From contig NZ_JQLQ01000002.1 in the NCBI RefSeq assembly GCF_000744285.1, forward strand, positions 1,984,001 to 2,048,000: DNA of 64,000 bases, in the 5' to 3' direction. How positions within the stretch are numbered: the first letter of the stretch is position 1; each line of letters starts with the position of its first letter. Source of the DNA: Carnobacterium pleistocenium FTR1 (GTDB lineage Bacteria > Bacillota > Bacilli > Lactobacillales > Carnobacteriaceae). The notes under the pieces were generated by a model. The model was not told the DNA's origin. It did not search any database and saw only the letters and a list, made by a program, of their open reading frames with translations. Of this stretch, positions 18,726 to 28,023 are shown piece by piece. The translations under genes were made by a program, and so were the position numbers.

Positions 18726-19529
18726 TTATCCTAGTATCAGGGCATCTTCAGTGACTGCTTCTCCACTATTTTTTTGAAATAATGCCAATAAGTCCGGTAC
18801 TGTTAATTGACTTTTCTTTTCTCCCGAGATATCTACTACTATTTTCCCATTATGAAGCATGATCAATCGAGTTCCATGCTTAATTGCATCTTCCATATTA
18901 TGAGTGATCATCAATGCCGTTAATTTTTTTTCATGAACAATTTTATCCGTTAACTTCAATACCATTTGACTTGTCTTAGGATCTAATGCTGCTGTATGCT
19001 CATCCAATAAAAGTAATTTAGGCGGAACAATCGTCGCCATCAGTAACGTCAAAGCTTGTCTTTGCCCACCCGACAATAATCCCACTTCCATTTTCAATCT
19101 GTCCTCTAATCCTAATTCTAGTAATCTCAGTTGTTCTTTGAAAAGTTCTCGTTGCCTATCCTTTACGCCTAAAGTCAAGCCTCGTTTTTTCCCTCTTTTA
19201 AAGGCTACCGCTAAATTTTCTTCAATTGTTAGTCGTGTTGCTGTTCCCATCTTTGTATCTTGAAAAACTCGTCCAATATCTTTTGCTCTTTCATTTGTTC
19301 TTTTATTAGTAGCGTCCTTTCCATCTAGCAGAACAACACCTTCATCTACTATATAGGTTCCAGCTACACTGTTTAATAATGTTGATTTTCCAGCACCATT
19401 TCCCCCAATAATCGTAACAAATTCTTCTTTCTCAATCGTTAGATCAATTCCCTTTAAAACATGGTTTTCATTGACTGTTCCTACTTCAAAACTTTTATGG
19501 ATTTTTTTTAATTCTAAAATTGCAGTCAT
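18726..19529 (-). CDS. ABC importer ATP-binding protein (TrpZ-like)
   Basis: A 267-residue ATPase of the COG1101 type. Walker A GGNGAGKST is at about 42-50, the signature is LLSGGQRQALTL, Walker B is LLLLDEHTAALDP, and the switch His is in MITHNMEDA. It is the last gene of a three-gene operon with permease and lipoprotein and shares 1-nt spacing with the permease. Substrate is inferred from the leader as Tyr and/or Phe. Confidence 0.92.
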   Translation of the reverse strand: MTAILELKKIHKSFEVGTVNENHVLKGIDLTIEKEEFVTIIGGNGAGKSTLLNSVAGTYIVDEGVVLLDGKDATNKRTNERAKDIGRVFQDTKMGTATRLTIEENLAVAFKRGKKRGLTLGVKDRQRELFKEQLRLLELGLEDRLKMEVGLLSGGQRQALTLLMATIVPPKLLLLDEHTAALDPKTSQMVLKLTDKIVHEKKLTALMITHNMEDAIKHGTRLIMLHNGKIVVDISGEKKSQLTVPDLLALFQKNSGEAVTEDALILG

Positions 19530-19530
19530 A

Positions 19531-20424
19531 TTAATTCAACTCCCTTCCTACTATTCTTTTTGCTTTTTTTACTTTCTTTTTCAATAGTGGAGTAGAAAGA
19601 GCAATTGCCAATATGATAGCTGAGAACAATTTAATGTCTTGAGGTTCTACGCCTAATTGTAGGACTAAGTCAATAATCAGCCGATAAACTATCGCACCAA
19701 TTACTATCGTCACTAGACGTTTTGCAAAAGATAAGTTATGGAAAATCACTTCACCGATAATGACAGAGGCTAATCCAATAACAATCGTTCCAATTCCCAT
19801 ACTGATATCTGCATAGCCGTTATTTTGTGCAATCAATGCGCCTGATAAAGAAATCAACCCATTACACATCATGTAACCTATAATTTTCATTGTATCCGTA
19901 TGAACACCATTTGCTTCACTCATATCCTCATTATCCCCAGTAGACCTTAGTGCTAATCCTATTTCAGTGCTGAAAAATAAGTAAAGCACAAGAATAACTA
20001 ATCCAACGGCGATTCCACCAACAACTAAAACTGCTAAACGATTTTCTAACCCATAAGATTGTAAACTACGCATCAATGTTTCTTGTCCCAATAAAGTGAC
20101 ATTTGCTTGTCCCATTATTCTTAGATTGATAGAATACAAAGCTGTCATGGTTAAAATCCCTGTAAGCAAAGCCGGTATTTTAAGCTTTGTGTGCAATAAA
20201 CCTGATACGATACCAGCTAGCATTCCTCCAACCATTGCTAATAAACTGGCGATTAAAGGAGACATTCCTGAAACGATTGTTATCGAACAAATAGCGGCAC
20301 CCAATGGAAAACTTCCTTCAGCCGTTAAATCTGCGATATCCAAAATTCTAAAGGTAAGGTAAACCCCAATTGCCATAACCGACCATAATAGTCCCTGCGA
20401 TATACTTGATAATATAATATCCAT
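19531..20424 (-). CDS. ABC importer permease (TrpY-like)
   Basis: A 297-residue membrane protein with about eight to nine helices, of the COG4120/BPD_transp_2 type. The N-terminal stretch GLLWSVMAIGVYLTFRILDIADLTAEGSFPLG is typical of this subfamily, and EANGVHTDTMKIIGYMMCNG forms the cytoplasmic coupling loop. It sits between lipoprotein and ATPase genes and presumably works as a homodimer. Confidence 0.92.
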   Translation of the reverse strand: MDIILSSISQGLLWSVMAIGVYLTFRILDIADLTAEGSFPLGAAICSITIVSGMSPLIASLLAMVGGMLAGIVSGLLHTKLKIPALLTGILTMTALYSINLRIMGQANVTLLGQETLMRSLQSYGLENRLAVLVVGGIAVGLVILVLYLFFSTEIGLALRSTGDNEDMSEANGVHTDTMKIIGYMMCNGLISLSGALIAQNNGYADISMGIGTIVIGLASVIIGEVIFHNLSFAKRLVTIVIGAIVYRLIIDLVLQLGVEPQDIKLFSAIILAIALSTPLLKKKVKKAKRIVGRELN

Positions 20425-20456
20425 TTTATTTTTTAATTCTCCTTTATATTTACGGT

Positions 20457-21443
20457 TTACTCAGGCAAAACAATGCTTTCAGGGTCTATACCTAGTGATT
20501 CAGCTACTTCTTCATTGATGACAAGTTCTAAACTATTGGAAGTTTCAACTGGCATCTCTGCTGGATCAGCACCATCTTCAATAATTTGCAAGGCCATTTG
20601 TGCTGTTTGACGTCCCAACTCTTCGTAGTTAATTCCGTATGTTGCCAATCCTCCTGCTTCTACCATTTCTGCTGAACCTGGAACAACCGGTAGTTGGTAC
20701 TCTAAAGCAATCTCACCAACAGTTGGCATTGTACTTGCTAATGTATTATCTGTTGGAATGTAGACTGCATCCACTTCTTGAGCCAATGTCGTCATCACTT
20801 GTTGGACGTCATTGGTGGTTGTAACGGTTAGTATCTTCACTTCTAATCCTTCTGCTTCAATGGCTTCTTGAGCTAGATCTGCTTGGATTTTTGAATTTGG
20901 TTCACTAGAATTGTAAATGATTCCAATGGTTTCAGCATCTTGTGCCAAAGATAGTAGTAAAGCAACTTGTTCTTCTATCGGAACCATATCGCTTGTCCCC
21001 GTTACATTTCCACCTGGAGCCTCATTGTCAGCAACTAGCCCAGCATCAACTGGATCTGTTACTGCGGTGAACAAAATCGGATCCTCTTGTGTCACTGTTG
21101 CTAAAGATTGCGCTGCTGGCGTTGCAATAGATAAGATGACCTCATTTTCTCCTACCAAACTTTCACTCATACTTTGTAAGTTTGCTTGATCTCCTTGAGC
21201 ATTCTGATAATTGATGGTTAGGTTTTCTCCTTCAATATAATCTGCTTCTTCCAACTCACTGACAAAACCTTCTCTGGCTCTAGTTAATGAATCATGTTCC
21301 ATATATTGCAAAATACCTATACTCACATTTTCTATCTCAGAGTCCCCAGTTTCGCTTGTGTTTCCGCAAGCCACTAATAGTAAACTCGCTGTAACTGTTG
21401 TTAAACCTATAATTACTTTTTTCTTCATTTCTCTTGTTCTCAT
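20457..21443 (-). CDS. ABC importer substrate-binding lipoprotein (TrpX-like)
   Basis: A 328-residue ABC_sub_bind-family (COG2984) lipoprotein with lipobox LVAC at residues 23-26. Blocks include GILQYMEHDSLTRAREGF and PVVPGSAEMVEAGGLATYGINYEELG. The family includes the TrpXYZ tryptophan importer of streptococci, which is usually T-box controlled. Here the gene follows a leader with an encoded Tyr/Phe-rich peptide instead, so tyrosine or phenylalanine is the likelier ligand (inference). ATG 21443 has GGGGG eight bases upstream; a second Met at 21428 lacks one. Confidence 0.9.
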   Translation of the reverse strand: MRTREMKKKVIIGLTTVTASLLLVACGNTSETGDSEIENVSIGILQYMEHDSLTRAREGFVSELEEADYIEGENLTINYQNAQGDQANLQSMSESLVGENEVILSIATPAAQSLATVTQEDPILFTAVTDPVDAGLVADNEAPGGNVTGTSDMVPIEEQVALLLSLAQDAETIGIIYNSSEPNSKIQADLAQEAIEAEGLEVKILTVTTTNDVQQVMTTLAQEVDAVYIPTDNTLASTMPTVGEIALEYQLPVVPGSAEMVEAGGLATYGINYEELGRQTAQMALQIIEDGADPAEMPVETSNSLELVINEEVAESLGIDPESIVLPE

Positions 21444-21487
21444 TTTAATATCCCCCTATTTTTTTGAATCTCTATTCTTTTGAAAAA

Positions 21488-21532
21488 GTAAAAACGCCCA
21501 CTTAGAGAGAATACTATCTAAAGTGGGCGTTT
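21488..21532 (-). terminator. Leader (attenuator) terminator of the ABC importer operon
   Basis: On the minus strand ACGCCCACTT pairs with AAGTGGGCGT, followed by TTTTTAC. It lies 45 nt before the lipoprotein ATG, inside the operon leader and not behind any gene, so it should cut off transcription unless disrupted. Confidence 0.88.
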
Positions 21533-21698
21533 ATTTTATGTAAAATAAACAATCATTATGATCTACCACTTAGATACTCTCTATGTGGCAAATATTTAGC
21601 AAATCAAATTGCTTTAGCCATATAGATACAAACATTTCTGTTTCTTGTTTGCATCCATAATGAATCATGTCTACAAACAGCTCCTAAAATAGCTAAAG
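21504..21698 (-). promoter_or_regulatory. Attenuator with mutually exclusive hairpins
   Basis: RNA segments, by plus-strand position: segment 1 CUUUAGC (21692-21698, inside the leader peptide's Tyr-Phe-Ser codons) can pair with GCUAAAG (21612-21618). Overlapping that, UCUAUAUGGC (21617-21626) can pair 9 of 10 with GCCACAUAGA (21580-21589). The latter otherwise forms a hairpin (21566-21588) with UCUAAGUGG. If opened, 21566-21582 can pair with the 5' arm of the terminator (21504-21526). This is the layout of a classical leader-peptide attenuator. The T-box sequence is absent. Confidence 0.6.
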
Positions 21699-21742
21699 TA
21701 ATAATTATTTAGTTGTGTTTGGTTAACAAGATGACTGTTCAT
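21671..21742 (-). CDS. Aromatic-rich leader peptide of the ABC importer operon
   Basis: A 23-codon frame starting ATG 21742, with GAGGGAT just upstream, about 34 nt after the predicted transcription start. The peptide starts MNSHLVNQTQL and continues NNYYFSYFRSCL: three Tyr and two Phe within six residues (codons TAT TAC TTT AGC TAT TTT). The aromatic codons lie exactly on RNA segment 1 of the downstream hairpins. A ribosome stalled there for lack of Tyr- or Phe-tRNA would free segment 2 and favour read-through. Confidence 0.65.
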   Translation of the reverse strand: MNSHLVNQTQLNNYYFSYFRSCL

Positions 21743-21782
21743 AATAATCCCTCACAATTTTTATTTTGTAGTTGTTTTTACA

Positions 21783-21811
21783 ATTATAAAAAAACAAATG
21801 AGGAAAGTCAA
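21783..21811 (-). promoter_or_regulatory. Promoter of the ABC importer operon
   Basis: TTGACT at 21806-21811, an exact 17-nt spacer and a perfect TATAAT at 21783-21788 on the minus strand. Transcription should begin near 21776, leaving a leader of about 330 nt before the lipoprotein gene. Confidence 0.8.
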
Positions 21812-21938
21812 CTATTAAATTAAAATTCACTCATCTTATATTCATTTACTTTTTATCTTGTCTTTCAACTATAGATTCTACGCGCCTATGCATTGATTTT
21901 TTATAAAACATTAAGTTTCTGCAATATTTCTTCAAAAA

Positions 21939-21968
21939 TTGCTCTTTCTACCCTCTTTTTGTTATAAT
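21939..21968 (+). promoter_or_regulatory. Promoter of the class A PBP gene
   Basis: TTGCTC at 21939-21944 and TATAAT at 21963-21968, 18-nt spacer, about 50 nt before the TTG start at 22019. Confidence 0.55.
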
Positions 21969-22018
21969 AGGTCAAGCAATTAGAGAAATCAAATATAATT
22001 TTATGAGGTGACCTAAAT

Positions 22019-24826
22019 TTGAGTAGTCCACAAAATACTAATGAATCAACATTCTTAGAGAAAATAAAAGTTTTATTTCAAAGAATAACACGGTTCATGA
22101 GGAGGCAATGGAGCTCTTTCAAAAGAACAAATTTTTATCAATCTATCTATTTAAAAGGAACAAATTCGCATAAGGAACTATCACAAGACGAATCAGGACC
22201 TCTAACAGCTACTACTAAAGCTAAACCAGCCAGTTCTCAGAAAAGAGAACAAAATAAAGAAAATCAAGGTTTAACATTTGGTAAATTTTTATTTGGCTTC
22301 AATGTTGGTTACAGTGTAATCAAAAATTTAATTATTACGATAGTGATTATTGGACTAATCGGAGGAGCACTTGCAGGGGGAGTTGGAGCAGGATTTTTTG
22401 CCTATCTTGTTTCTGGTGAGGAAATTCCAACTTATGACGAAATGAAAACAGACATTGGGAATGTTTCAGCAACTTCTTCGATGTATTACGCAACAGGAGA
22501 AAAAATCAGTGATTTAAAAACTGATTTAAAACGATCTGAAATCCCATTGAGTGAAATGTCTCCTTTGGTTCAAAATGCAATTATTGCTACCGAAGATGAA
22601 TATTTTTATAAACATTCTGGAGTAGTTCCAAAAGCCGTAGTACGAGCATTATTTCAAGAAGTTGCTGGTTCAGGTACGACATCTGGCGGATCCACTCTTA
22701 CTCAACAGCTAGTAAAACAACAAATTTTAACGAATGAAGTTTCTTTTAAACGAAAAGCAAATGAAATTTTATTGGCTTTCCGCATTGAAAACTATTTTAC
22801 AAAAGATGAGATTTTAGAAAGTTATTTAAATGTTTCACCATTTGGAAGAAATAATAAAGGTCAAAATATTGCAGGATTAAATGAAGCTTCAACGGGTATA
22901 TTTGGTTTAAAAGCCAATGAATTGACTTTGCCACAAGCTGCATTTTTAGCTGGGCTACCTCAAAATCCGATTGTTTATAGTCCATATACTCAAACAGGTG
23001 CGCTTAAAGAAGACTTGTCTGCTGGTATGACTCGTAAAAATGAAGTATTGTTCAGAATGTATCGTGAAAACTATATCACTAAAGAAGAATACGATGCTGC
23101 TTTAACTTATGACTTAGCGCAAGATTTTTCACCTCAAGAATCCGATGTTAAAGACAGTACTGACTATGTATATAACTTTGTGGAACAACAAGCTAGACAA
23201 ATTCTGATGGAACAATTATATATAGCTGACGGTTATTCTGCTGAAGATCTATCTAATGATCAAGAATTGAGTGATTCTTATTATACTCAAGCAGACGAGG
23301 ATTTACGCTCAAAAGGTTATACAGTCTCCTCAACTATTGATAAAGGTGTTTACGAAGCTATGAATGCTGTAGTTGAAGAGTATGCCTCACCAGAAATTTC
23401 TTATGATGAAAATAACAATCCAATCATAAGCAATACAAGTGATTTAGGTACCGTAAAAGTTGTTGACTATGTTGATGAGGAAACAAAGGAAACAAAAACA
23501 CTTGTTGAACCGGTTCAAAATGGTGCAATTTTAAGAGACAACACTACTGGCAGAATCATCTCCTTTATCGGAGGAGTAGACTATGAAATTACTCAAGTTA
23601 ATCATGCGTATCAATCTCCACGCTCACCTGGTTCAACGATGAAACCTTTACTAGCTTTTGCTCCAGCACTAGAAGAAGGCTTCATTACACCAGCTACAAT
23701 GCTTTTTGAAAGTTCCGCTAAAGTGCCAAGCTGGGAAAATGGTTCTTTGGGTGTTCATGAAATAACCAACTTTGGTAACGTAACTCCTAATAAATGGACC
23801 AATGTTCGGAATGGGTTAGCGCAATCAAGTAATATCGTTACAACAAAAATTTATCAACAAATGAAAGATACCTATAACATGGAAGAGAAACTTGAATCAT
23901 ATATGCATAAGATGGGATTTGGAACTAACGTCATCACGACAGAAGAATACCAAGGGACCTACTATACTCTTCCTATCGGTGGAATCACCAAAGGAACAAC
24001 TGTATCAGATCAAACAGATGGCTTCTCTACTTTAGCAAGTGCTGGGAATTACACAGAAGGACATGTTATCGATAAGATTGAAGATGCTGCTGGAAATATT
24101 ATTTTTCAATACGAAGTAGAACCTGTTAACGTATTTTCAGCAGAAACAGCTTATCTGACGACTGATATTTTACGCGATGTATTAGAATCTGGTACTGCTA
24201 AAGATATAGAAGGACAATTAAACTTTAAAGCTGATATTGCCGGTAAAACAGGAACGTCAGATGGCCAAAAAGATATTTGGTTTATCGGTTATACGCCTCA
24301 AGTTACCTTAAGTTCTTGGATTGGATATGATAATGCTGTTGACACCTCTGTTAATGACTTAACTAACTCAGGTTCTGAAAGCCCAAGTTTGAGAAATCGA
24401 AGACATTGGGCTCGCTTAATGAATGCTATCTACAGTGCAAACCCAACCGTTTTAGGTACTGACCAAACATTTCAAAAGCCAGAGGGTATTGTTGAGGCAA
24501 AAGTTCTTAATGCAACTGGTATGCTTCCAGGGAAAGTGAAATTGCCTAACGGAAAAGAAGTTACAGCAACCGGCGATACTCATACAGAAATTTTTAATAA
24601 GAAATTTGCTCCAAAAACAACTACCTACAACTTTGCAATTGAAGCTTCTGAAAAAGAATTAACAGACTACTGGAGTAGTTCTTCTAAAACAGCAAGCTCT
24701 CAAGAAGCGCAGAAAGCAAAAACTGAGACAGCTAAGAAAAAAGCTGAAGAAGAAAAGGCAAAAAAAGAAAAAGAAGCACAAGAAGAAGCTAAGAAAAAAG
24801 CTGAAGAAAAAAAACAGAATGAATAA
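22019..24826 (+). CDS. Class A penicillin-binding protein (PBP2A-like)
   Basis: A 935-residue bifunctional peptidoglycan synthase. A cytoplasmic basic head (1-95) precedes one membrane helix (about 100-130); a GT51 glycosyltransferase domain follows with ATEDEYFYKHSG and GGSTLTQQLVKQ; then a transpeptidase with Ser539 of STMK, SSN in AQSSNIVTT, and KTGTSD at about 743. The tail is almost purely Lys/Glu/Ala coiled coil. The start is TTG after GAGGTGA. Monocistronic, followed by a large terminator. Confidence 0.94.
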   Translation: MSSPQNTNESTFLEKIKVLFQRITRFMRRQWSSFKRTNFYQSIYLKGTNSHKELSQDESGPLTATTKAKPASSQKREQNKENQGLTFGKFLFGFNVGYSVIKNLIITIVIIGLIGGALAGGVGAGFFAYLVSGEEIPTYDEMKTDIGNVSATSSMYYATGEKISDLKTDLKRSEIPLSEMSPLVQNAIIATEDEYFYKHSGVVPKAVVRALFQEVAGSGTTSGGSTLTQQLVKQQILTNEVSFKRKANEILLAFRIENYFTKDEILESYLNVSPFGRNNKGQNIAGLNEASTGIFGLKANELTLPQAAFLAGLPQNPIVYSPYTQTGALKEDLSAGMTRKNEVLFRMYRENYITKEEYDAALTYDLAQDFSPQESDVKDSTDYVYNFVEQQARQILMEQLYIADGYSAEDLSNDQELSDSYYTQADEDLRSKGYTVSSTIDKGVYEAMNAVVEEYASPEISYDENNNPIISNTSDLGTVKVVDYVDEETKETKTLVEPVQNGAILRDNTTGRIISFIGGVDYEITQVNHAYQSPRSPGSTMKPLLAFAPALEEGFITPATMLFESSAKVPSWENGSLGVHEITNFGNVTPNKWTNVRNGLAQSSNIVTTKIYQQMKDTYNMEEKLESYMHKMGFGTNVITTEEYQGTYYTLPIGGITKGTTVSDQTDGFSTLASAGNYTEGHVIDKIEDAAGNIIFQYEVEPVNVFSAETAYLTTDILRDVLESGTAKDIEGQLNFKADIAGKTGTSDGQKDIWFIGYTPQVTLSSWIGYDNAVDTSVNDLTNSGSESPSLRNRRHWARLMNAIYSANPTVLGTDQTFQKPEGIVEAKVLNATGMLPGKVKLPNGKEVTATGDTHTEIFNKKFAPKTTTYNFAIEASEKELTDYWSSSSKTASSQEAQKAKTETAKKKAEEEKAKKEKEAQEEAKKKAEEKKQNE

Positions 24827-24913
24827 AAAATAAGACATCGATTTTGTAATGCCTTCCAAAAGTTAGAGAAATCGACTTTTGGTGGTACATTACATTTCAA
24901 TGTCTTATTTTTT
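24824..24913. terminator. Large bidirectional terminator between pbp and ccpA
   Basis: A three-tier inverted repeat of nearly 90 nt: AATAAGACAT/ATGTCTTATT outside, TGTAATG/CATTACA in the middle and CCAAAAGT/ACTTTTGG inside, flanked by A and T runs. It can serve both convergent genes and could extrude as a cruciform. Confidence 0.88.
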
Positions 24914-25923
24914 TAAACTTCTTTAGTTGTCCCTCTATTTGCAATATGGTGAGGCAAGATAATTGTTTTTTCATCCACATCTTCTTTGTTCATCAACTTA
25001 GTTAATAAACGCATAGATACAGCACCAATATCATATAATGGTTGAGTAATGGTACTCAATTTTGGTCTTACCATTTCAGATAATTTAGAGTTATTTGCAG
25101 TAACCACTTCGAATTCTTCAGGTATTTTAACGAAGTGATCTAATGCTCCGTTCATGATTCCTACAGCAATTTCATCATCCCCGGCAAAGACTGCCGTTGC
25201 TCCTGCTTCAGCTAACTTAGTGTAGACTTCTTCTCCAGCTATAAATGTGTAAGCTGTTTCAAAAATCAAACTTTCATCATAAGCAAGACCAGCATTTTCT
25301 AAAGCAGTTTTATACCCTTTCAATCGATAGATACCATTTATAGGTTCTTGAGTGATTGATCCAGAAACAAAAGCAATACGTTCATGTCCACTAGCTATCA
25401 ATTGAGCAACCGTTTGTTCTGTCGCTGCTTCGTAATCAATATTTACGCTACCCATTTGTTCATCAGGATCAACTGTTCCTGCCAAAACAACAGGAGTTTT
25501 CGAGCGAGAAAACTCTGCTCTTAATTCGTCTGAAATTTTATGGCCCATGTAAATAATTCCATCTACTTGTTTAGCTAATAGTGTATTCAATACTTGGACT
25601 TCTTTTATATCATTTTGATCAGAGTTAGCTAGAATAATATTATATTTGTACATTGTAGCAATATCATCGATTCCTCTAGCCAAAGATGAGAAATACAAGT
25701 TTGTTACATCAGGAATAATAACCCCTACAGTTGTTGATTTTTTACTAGCTAATCCACGAGCAACTGCATTTGGACGATAATCCAGACGATCAATAACTTC
25801 CAACACTTTTTTTCGAGTAGTTGGTTTTACATTTGGGTTACCGTTTACGACACGTGAGACAGTTGCCATAGAAACATTTGCTTCTCTTGCAACATCATAA
25901 ATAGTAATAGTTTGTTTTTCCAT
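24913..25923 (-). CDS. ccpA: Catabolite control protein A
   Basis: A 336-residue LacI/GalR repressor that binds cre sites with HPr-Ser-P. The [25 protein letters not shown] occupies the N-terminus, then [29 protein letters not shown] (hinge helix) and a periplasmic-binding-like core. ATG 25923 directly follows GAAGGAGA; a TTG two codons upstream is unlikely. Divergent from pepQ, the typical LAB arrangement. Confidence 0.96.
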   Translation of the reverse strand: MEKQTITIYDVAREANVSMATVSRVVNGNPNVKPTTRKKVLEVIDRLDYRPNAVARGLASKKSTTVGVIIPDVTNLYFSSLARGIDDIATMYKYNIILANSDQNDIKEVQVLNTLLAKQVDGIIYMGHKISDELRAEFSRSKTPVVLAGTVDPDEQMGSVNIDYEAATEQTVAQLIASGHERIAFVSGSITQEPINGIYRLKGYKTALENAGLAYDESLIFETAYTFIAGEEVYTKLAEAGATAVFAGDDEIAVGIMNGALDHFVKIPEEFEVVTANNSKLSEMVRPKLSTITQPLYDIGAVSMRLLTKLMNKEDVDEKTIILPHHIANRGTTKEV

Positions 25924-25996
25924 AATCAATCTCCTTCAAATAATTAAATTCGTTTACTTTTTGTATAGTTCTAATTTAGCAAAATTACGACTGCAA

Positions 25997-26010
25997 TGCA
26001 AGCGTTTCAT
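25997..26010. promoter_or_regulatory. Candidate cre site in the ccpA-pepQ intergenic region
   Basis: TGCAAGCGTTTCAT matches the CcpA operator consensus TGWAARCGYTWNCW at 12 of 14 positions and lies between the divergent genes, suggesting ccpA autoregulation and/or carbon control of pepQ. Confidence 0.6.
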
Positions 26011-26151
26011 TTTCGTTTTCATGAAAATTTCATAATTTCTTTCATTATTAGATTCGATTTTATTTCTATCTTTTAGTTTTCTTAAAGAAAACCATCATTA
26101 ATAGTGATACAATTGATTTAATACAGTCAGTCGAAGGTGAGGATCATTATT

Positions 26152-27246
26152 ATGAACAAACAACTAAAAGTATTAAAAAAATGGTTAACCGAACAAAAAA
26201 TAGATGTTGCTTTTATCAATGAACCCAATACTATTGCTTATTTTAGCGGTTATGAAAGTGATCCACATGAGCGTATTTTAGCTTTGGCAATTTTTGCAGT
26301 CGGAGAACCTTTTCTCTTTACACCTGAACTTGAAAAAGAAGATGCCCTAAAAAGTGAATGGCCATATGCTGTATATGGCTATTTAGATAATGAAGATCCA
26401 TGGTCTCTGATTGCAATTCACTTGGCAGCTCATAGAAATAATTTTAGTAATATAGCAATTGAAAAAAACTTTTTAACGGTTGGCCGATTTGAAAAACTTC
26501 AATTTTTTTTCCCGGCTGTTTCTTTTCCAGATATTACTCCTAAAATACAAGCCATGAAGCTAATTAAGACTTCTGATGAAATCAACAAAATGATGGAGGC
26601 TGGTAAATGGGCTGATAAAGCTTTTGAAATTGGCTTTAACGCAATAAAAGAAGGCGTATCTGAAGAAGAGATAGTAGCAGAAATTGAATACCGTTTAAAA
26701 AAAGAAGGTATAAAAGAAATGAGTTTCGAAACAATGGTTTTGACTGGAGTTAATGCAGCTAGCCCGCATGGTACACCTGGAAAAAGGCCAGTAAAATTGA
26801 ATGAGTTTGTTTTATTTGATTTAGGCGTCGTTTACAATGGATACACTAGTGACGCTACTCGTACTATCGCTTTTGGAGAACCTTCAAAACAAGCAAAAGA
26901 AATTTATGCTACTGTATTAAAAGCTTACAATGCTGCTTTGATCGCCGTTAAACCTGGCATAACGGCTGGTGAGTTAGATAAAATTGCTCGCGATATCATC
27001 ACTGACGCAGGTTATGGGCAATACTTCACTCATCGTTTAGGTCATGGCTTAGGAAGTTCAGTCCATGAATTCCCATCTATTATGCAAGATAGTACTTTTA
27101 TTATTCAAGAAGGTATGTGCTTCTCAATAGAACCTGGTATTTATTTACCAGGTGTTGCTGGAGTTCGTATAGAAGACTGCATAGTCGTCACAAAGGACGG
27201 TTGTGAAGTTTTTACTCATACACCAAATGAGTATACCTCTATCTAA
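26152..27246 (+). CDS. pepQ: Xaa-Pro dipeptidase
   Basis: A 364-residue M24 metallopeptidase hydrolysing X-Pro dipeptides. Metal ligands are visible in LFDLGVVYNGYTSDATRT, the HRLGHGLGSSVHE His, SIEPGIYLPG and GVRIEDCI. ATG 26152 follows GGTGAGGAT; the frame's earlier ATG at 26137 lacks a site. Divergent transcription from ccpA and similarity to LAB PepQ support the name over the aminopeptidase near efp. Confidence 0.94.
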   Translation: MNKQLKVLKKWLTEQKIDVAFINEPNTIAYFSGYESDPHERILALAIFAVGEPFLFTPELEKEDALKSEWPYAVYGYLDNEDPWSLIAIHLAAHRNNFSNIAIEKNFLTVGRFEKLQFFFPAVSFPDITPKIQAMKLIKTSDEINKMMEAGKWADKAFEIGFNAIKEGVSEEEIVAEIEYRLKKEGIKEMSFETMVLTGVNAASPHGTPGKRPVKLNEFVLFDLGVVYNGYTSDATRTIAFGEPSKQAKEIYATVLKAYNAALIAVKPGITAGELDKIARDIITDAGYGQYFTHRLGHGLGSSVHEFPSIMQDSTFIIQEGMCFSIEPGIYLPGVAGVRIEDCIVVTKDGCEVFTHTPNEYTSI

Positions 27247-27293
27247 ATTTGCTGTTTTAAAAAATTAACTATTTATTTATTCATTTACAGCAA

Positions 27294-27330
27294 AAAAGCA
27301 GCGGATCTTTTGAGGTCCACTGCTTTTTAC
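27294..27330. terminator. Bidirectional terminator after pepQ
   Basis: A hairpin with AAAAAGCAG and CTGCTTTTT arms and inner GGA/TCC pairs, flanked by A and T runs, between convergent pepQ and the YtxH gene. Confidence 0.85.
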
Positions 27331-27338
27331 TTTTAAAA

Positions 27339-27977
27339 TTAAATTCCTACATTTGTATTGGTTGTTTTAGGTTTGTCTTTATTTCCACTATCTGCAGTTT
27401 GTTCTGTACTAACATTTGCTGATGAATAATCAGGCTTTTCTGCAGCTTTTTTTTGATCATAATCAAAATCCATTGTTTTTCTTTCAGCTTCTTCTTTAAA
27501 AGAATGATCTTCATGTTTTACATTGAATGAACTAAAATTTGCTTCTTCTTTACCTTCTTTTAAACTTGATTTAACTTCTTCTGATGTATCTTTTGCAGCT
27601 GATTTCACATCTCCTACTGTTTCAGTAGCTGTTGTTTTAACTTCTTTAGCTATATCTGTTGCAGATTTTTTAAGATCATTCAATCCTTCTCCTACATCTT
27701 TTGAAGCATGATTCAACTGTTCTCTTATTTGAGAAGCCGATTCTTTCAAGCTTATTTTAATGTCTTCTGATGCATCTTTAGCAACAGTTTTCATTTCTTT
27801 TCCTTTTTCTTTAGCAATATCTGCATATCCTTTTGCCGAGCTTTTAGCATTAATTGTTTGCTGATTTAAATCTTCACGTAATTCTTTACCTGATTTTGGT
27901 GCATACAATAGAGCTGTAATTCCTGCTGCTGTAGCTCCTATAATTGCTCCTAAAAGAAATCCACTTTTTTTAGTCAT
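27339..27977 (-). CDS. YtxH-domain stress protein
   Basis: A 212-residue protein with the YtxH N-terminus: a membrane helix GFLLGAIIGATAAGITALLYAPKSGKELREDL, then a long charged, repetitive helical region with Lys/Ser/Glu motifs and a low-complexity tail. Members are sigma-B-linked general stress proteins in Bacillus, of unknown mechanism. It follows the DUF948 gene by about 46 nt, the same ytxG-ytxH pairing. Confidence 0.88.
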   Translation of the reverse strand: MTKKSGFLLGAIIGATAAGITALLYAPKSGKELREDLNQQTINAKSSAKGYADIAKEKGKEMKTVAKDASEDIKISLKESASQIREQLNHASKDVGEGLNDLKKSATDIAKEVKTTATETVGDVKSAAKDTSEEVKSSLKEGKEEANFSSFNVKHEDHSFKEEAERKTMDFDYDQKKAAEKPDYSSANVSTEQTADSGNKDKPKTTNTNVGI

Positions 27978-28023
27978 CTATATTTCTCCCCTTTTCTCAA
28001 TTCAATATGAATAGTTTGATTTT

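Noticed and set aside
21443-21780. A T-box or known riboswitch before the ABC importer operon
   Set aside because: The AGGGTGGNACCGCG core is absent and no TPP, SAM, purine, lysine or cobalamin motif was recognised; the leader peptide explains the layout better.
24659-24900. Antisense frames rich in Phe/Ser/Leu opposite the PBP tail
   Set aside because: They are the complement of the Lys/Glu/Ala coiled-coil codons of the PBP and have no ribosome site.
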